DNA from: Phycisphaerae bacterium
GTDB taxonomy: Bacteria > Planctomycetota > Phycisphaerae > UBA1845 > UTPLA1
DNA length: 6,210 nt
Reading direction: 5' to 3'
NCBI GenBank assembly: GCA_029259995.1
Contig: JAJDEC010000449.1
Span: 1 to 6,210, forward strand
Shown here: positions 5,934-6,210 of the stretch, one piece after another
Position numbering within the stretch: the stretch's first letter is position 1
How the letters are laid out: each line of letters opens with the position of its first letter
Notes under the pieces: model-generated
What the model was told of the DNA's origin: nothing
The model's input: the letters and a program-made list of their open reading frames with translations, nothing else
Databases searched by the model: none
Program-made: the position numbers and the translations under genes

Positions 5934-6210
5934 GTATTTCGCTGTCGCCCGTCAAATTGCGACGCAACGTCCGAATCGCACGCATCAGGAGCATCGACGC
6001 CGCCGCACGGGAGATCTCAAGCTGATCGGCGATCTCCAGCATGGAGATCTGATCGACAAAGGCCAGCGTCACAACCCGGCGATGGCTTTCCTTCAAGCCG
6101 CCGAGCGCCAGGACAATCTGACGAATCTCGTCCCGTTTGGCGGCACTGCTTCGCGGCGAGAGACTGTCCGCCAGAATCGTCGCCCAGAGCCCGCTGTCGT
6201 CCATGTGCTC
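5896..6210 (-). CDS. ECF-type RNA polymerase sigma factor, C-terminal part (5' end outside the window)
   Basis: The minus-strand frame is open from the window edge (codons for E-H before an internal ATG at 6204) to TGA at 5896-5898, about 104 residues. The visible part fits sigma region 4: LGGLKESHRRVVTLAFVDQ, then a helix-turn-helix (about ISMLEIADQLEISRAAASMLLMRAIRTLRRNL), which in this family contacts the -35 element. This matches the usual pattern 'L-P-x-x-x-R-x-V-x-L...EIA-x-x-L-x-I-S...RA-x-x-x-L-R'. Region 2 should lie beyond the window, so I do not accept ATG 6204 as the true start. The last ~18 residues (GDSEIRDDDAPRSHNNV) are polar and are encoded over the kinase's first codons. Sigma factor followed by Ser/Thr kinase is a known planctomycete arrangement, in which the kinase is thought to control the sigma factor. 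I infer the same here. Region 4 alone could also come from another sigma-like or LuxR-like regulator, but the C-terminal helix pattern favours ECF. Confidence 0.85.
   Translation of the reverse strand, partial: EHMDDSGLWATILADSLSPRSSAAKRDEIRQIVLALGGLKESHRRVVTLAFVDQISMLEIADQLEISRAAASMLLMRAIRTLRRNLTGDSEIRDDDAPRSHNNV

Noticed and set aside
6202..6204. ATG as the true start of the sigma factor
   Set aside because: It would yield a 102-residue protein lacking region 2, the frame stays open to the window edge, and there are too few bases upstream to look for a ribosome site.

Overview
The window looks like a piece of a moderately high-GC chromosome, most likely from the Planctomycetota (possibly a Phycisphaerae-like lineage). 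The main reason is the pair on the minus strand: an ECF-type sigma factor overlapping a membrane-anchored Ser/Thr kinase with a long TPR tail, an arrangement typical of that phylum. This placement is inferred from gene content; no rRNA or other marker is present.

Layout. Positions 1-602 (+) hold the 3' end of an unrecognised gene that starts upstream of the window. After a 72-nt gap with a clear Shine-Dalgarno site comes sppA (675-2615, +), a full-length tandem-domain signal peptide peptidase of the 67-kDa type with both catalytic residues. The plus-strand unit closes with a strong intrinsic terminator (2646-2679). On the opposite strand, reading toward sppA, are the end of an ECF sigma factor gene (5896-6210, cut by the window edge) and a 969-residue kinase (3024-5933). 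The kinase has a cytoplasmic kinase domain, one membrane segment and about twelve kinesin-light-chain-like TPR units. The two plus-strand genes and the two minus-strand genes are convergent.

The 408-nt gap between the converging genes is not empty. Almost all of it (2682-3018) is one nested, imperfect inverted repeat centred near 2850. Its ends match each other at 22 of 24 positions. Each arm carries three small hairpins in mirror order, and the element is bracketed by a near-direct 9-nt repeat. I read it as a REP/BIME-like or MITE-like non-coding element inserted exactly between the sppA terminator and the kinase stop codon. This is the most interesting part of the window.

Functionally, the sigma factor and kinase probably form one envelope-to-transcription signalling module, with the TPR domain on the far side of the membrane from the kinase. 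SppA clears cleaved signal peptides and membrane peptides, and may be co-transcribed with the unknown upstream gene. I see no tRNA, rRNA, CRISPR array or phage gene here. I found no wholly new multi-gene system. The less usual items are the palindromic element, the kinase's HCD (not HRD) catalytic loop and the same-frame junction upstream of sppA.
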